A model generated the notes under the pieces. That model did not search any database. It had not been told where the DNA came from and was given only the letters and a program-made list of their open reading frames with translations. From an uncultured Alphaproteobacteria bacterium (GTDB lineage Bacteria; Pseudomonadota; Alphaproteobacteria; Rhizobiales; Aestuariivirgaceae), in NCBI GenBank assembly GCA_937868035.1, contig CALMLK010000422.1:1-6284 (forward strand): a stretch of DNA of 6,284 bases, given 5' to 3'. The position numbers and the translations under genes were made by a program. Below, piece by piece: positions 5,079 through 6,284 of the stretch (position 1 is its first letter; every line of letters starts with the position of its first letter).

Positions 5079-5765
5079 ATGCCCAAACTCTACCATTTCA
5101 CGCTTGATCCCCATGGCCGGCGCATGCGCCTGGCGCTCGCCGAATACGGCGCGGCTCCGCTCCTCAGCGAGGAACGGCCGTGGCAACCGTCGGATCAGCT
5201 GATCGATCTCAACCCGACGGGACTCACGCCTGTCTACGTGGAAGACGATGGCGCGGTGGTGGCGGGAGCGGAAGCGCTGACCGAATATCTCGAGGAAACG
5301 CTGGGCCGCGAACGTCCCCTCATTCCCGGCGACACGCTGGCACGGGCCGAGGTGCGCCGCCTCGTAGCCTGGTTCGACATCAAGTTCTACGCCGAGGTGA
5401 CGGAGCCCGTGCTCACCGAAAAAGTAATCCGCCGCTTCGTCGCAGCGCCCGGCAATGGCCGCGGTTCTCCCGACATGCAGCGCATGCGCGCCGGCCTGCA
5501 ATTGCTGAAGCCGCATCTCGATTATCTCGCCTATCTGGCCGAGCAACGTTCGTGGCTTGCGGGCAATGAACTGTCGCTCGCCGATCTCGCCGCGGCGGCC
5601 CATATTTCCGCCATTGATTATCTCGGCGAGATCAACTGGGCCGATCATCCCATCGCGCAGAACTGGTACAGCCGGATCAAGTCGCGGCCATCCTTCCGCG
5701 CGCTGCTGGGCGATGTCATTCCCGGTGTTGCGCCATCGGCCCATTATGCCGAACTCGATTTCTGA
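5079..5765 (+). CDS. fzlA: FzlA-like glutathione S-transferase family protein (FtsZ regulator)
   Basis: A 228-residue protein with the two-domain GST fold. The thioredoxin-like N-domain starts MPKLYHFTLDPHGRRMRLAL and contains the cis-proline loop GLTPVYV (P51). The helical C-domain, from about 85, contains the N-capping box SLAD (166-169) in LSLADLAAAAHISAIDYL. In canonical GSTs an acidic residue followed by Ser (consensus [E/D]SxAI) binds the glutathione gamma-glutamyl group; here it reads GAEAL (63-67), so glutathione binding is unlikely. EERPW (31-35), EVRRLVAWFD (91-100), KSRPSFRALLGD and the tail HYAELDF fit my memory of FzlA, the Caulobacter GST-like protein that binds FtsZ, curves its filaments and sets constriction rate. 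Location beside uppP and queG agrees. The ATG at 5079 is chosen because the frame upstream is open but antisense to uppP; its Shine-Dalgarno is poor. GST-fold membership is certain, the FzlA assignment probable. Confidence 0.82.
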   Translation: MPKLYHFTLDPHGRRMRLALAEYGAAPLLSEERPWQPSDQLIDLNPTGLTPVYVEDDGAVVAGAEALTEYLEETLGRERPLIPGDTLARAEVRRLVAWFDIKFYAEVTEPVLTEKVIRRFVAAPGNGRGSPDMQRMRAGLQLLKPHLDYLAYLAEQRSWLAGNELSLADLAAAAHISAIDYLGEINWADHPIAQNWYSRIKSRPSFRALLGDVIPGVAPSAHYAELDF

Positions 5766-6284
5766 GACGGCGAAAAAGGCGCTCGCCCATCTGCGTCAGG
5801 CGGCTTTGCGCGAGGGGCTTCCGCTCCTGCGGGTGACGGAAGCACGTCTCCCGCCCAAGGTGGCGGAACGCTTGCAGACATTTCTGGATGCGGGTCACGT
5901 CGGCGACATGGCGTGGATGGCCGAGACAGCGGAGCGCCGCGCTTCGCCCGAGGCCATGTGGAGTGAAGCGCGCACGGCCATTGTCTTTGCCCAACCCTAC
6001 ACGCCCGCCATCGATCCGCTGTCGCGGCTTGATGATCGATCGTCCGGCGTCATTTCCGTCTATGCCCTGAACCGCGACTATCACGATGTCTTCAAGGGCA
6101 AGCTGAAACGTCTGGCGCAGGTCTTTGCGGCAAACGCTGGTGCGGAGGTGAAAGTCTTCGTCGATACCGCCCCGCTGATGGAGAAACCGCTGGCGGCGCA
6201 GGCGGGGTTGGGCTGGCAGGGCAAGCACAGCAACCTCGTCTCGCGCGAGGCGGGAAACTGGTTCTTCATCGGCACCATCCTCAC
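5746..6284 (+). CDS. queG: epoxyqueuosine reductase QueG, N-terminal part (cut by window edge)
   Basis: An open frame from ATG 5746 continues past the right edge; 179 complete codons are visible. QueG is the cobalamin- and 4Fe-4S-dependent enzyme that reduces epoxyqueuosine to queuosine at position 34 of tRNAs for Tyr, His, Asn and Asp. Family landmarks in order: GHVGDMAWM (51-58), the TAIVFAQPY strand (77-85), SVYALNRDYHDVFKGKL (104-120, usually Y-x-x-x-x-D-Y-H), VFVDTAPLMEKPLA (137-150) with D140 in the position of the reported proton donor, and AGLGWQGKHSNLVSREAGNWFFIG (152-176). The ferredoxin-like CxxCxxC part lies outside the window. The start overlaps the end of fzlA by 20 bases and has no clear Shine-Dalgarno, suggesting translational coupling. 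An ATG at 5713 is the alternative and would add 11 residues. The visible part shows no frameshift or stop. Confidence 0.93.
   Translation, partial: MPNSISETAKKALAHLRQAALREGLPLLRVTEARLPPKVAERLQTFLDAGHVGDMAWMAETAERRASPEAMWSEARTAIVFAQPYTPAIDPLSRLDDRSSGVISVYALNRDYHDVFKGKLKRLAQVFAANAGAEVKVFVDTAPLMEKPLAAQAGLGWQGKHSNLVSREAGNWFFIGTIL

Noticed and set aside
4959..5744. A 261-codon minus-strand open frame opposite the fzlA-like gene
   Set aside because: It is a shadow of a clear GST-fold gene and also covers the divergent promoter region; it has no recognisable domain.
5716..6228. A 170-codon minus-strand open frame opposite queG
   Set aside because: The plus strand reads a continuous QueG with its family motifs, so the antisense frame is incidental.

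Overview
The window is GC-rich, tightly packed chromosomal DNA. Gene content and order point to an alphaproteobacterium, most likely of the Hyphomicrobiales (Rhizobiales) type. The main pointers are an LptC-LptA-LptB-RpoN string preceded by a short RNase D-like NrnC nuclease, an NDUFA9-like SDR protein, and an FzlA-type glutathione-transferase-like protein next to uppP and queG. NrnC and FzlA are, to my knowledge, characteristic of Alphaproteobacteria. Genus cannot be fixed from this sequence.

Left part, minus strand (read from about 2760 down to 1): nrnC (2145-2759), lptC (1493-2164), lptA (1020-1496), lptB (147-983) and the first 43 codons of rpoN (1-129). The genes overlap or sit 17-36 bases apart, so this looks like one operon. 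LptC, LptA and LptB belong to the lipopolysaccharide export machine: LptB powers extraction at the inner membrane, and LptC and LptA form the periplasmic bridge. NrnC is a DEDDy exonuclease that clears very short RNAs. RpoN is sigma-54.

Middle: a tRNA-Leu with anticodon CAG (2941-3025, minus) has its own recognisable promoter. It faces away from a plus-strand gene for an NAD(P)-binding, NDUFA9-like atypical SDR (3165-4130), which probably starts at TTG. That gene meets uppP (4109-4930, minus) tail to tail, with their coding ends overlapping by 22 bases. UppP recycles undecaprenyl pyrophosphate for peptidoglycan and other envelope polymers.

Right part: uppP and a plus-strand fzlA-like gene (5079-5765) diverge from a 148-base region holding a candidate uppP promoter and two overlapping palindromes. 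The fzlA-like gene is followed, with a 20-base overlap, by queG (epoxyqueuosine reductase, from 5746), which runs off the right edge.

Overall the region serves the cell envelope and division (LPS export, lipid carrier recycling, FtsZ regulation) with RNA-related genes interleaved (NrnC, tRNA-Leu, QueG). I see no insertion sequence, phage gene, CRISPR array, toxin-antitoxin pair or other accessory system. No wholly new biological system is evident. The points most worth a second look are the LptB N-terminal extension, the degenerate glutathione site of the FzlA-like protein, the NDUFA9-like protein without the SDR catalytic tyrosine, and the overlapping palindromes upstream of uppP.
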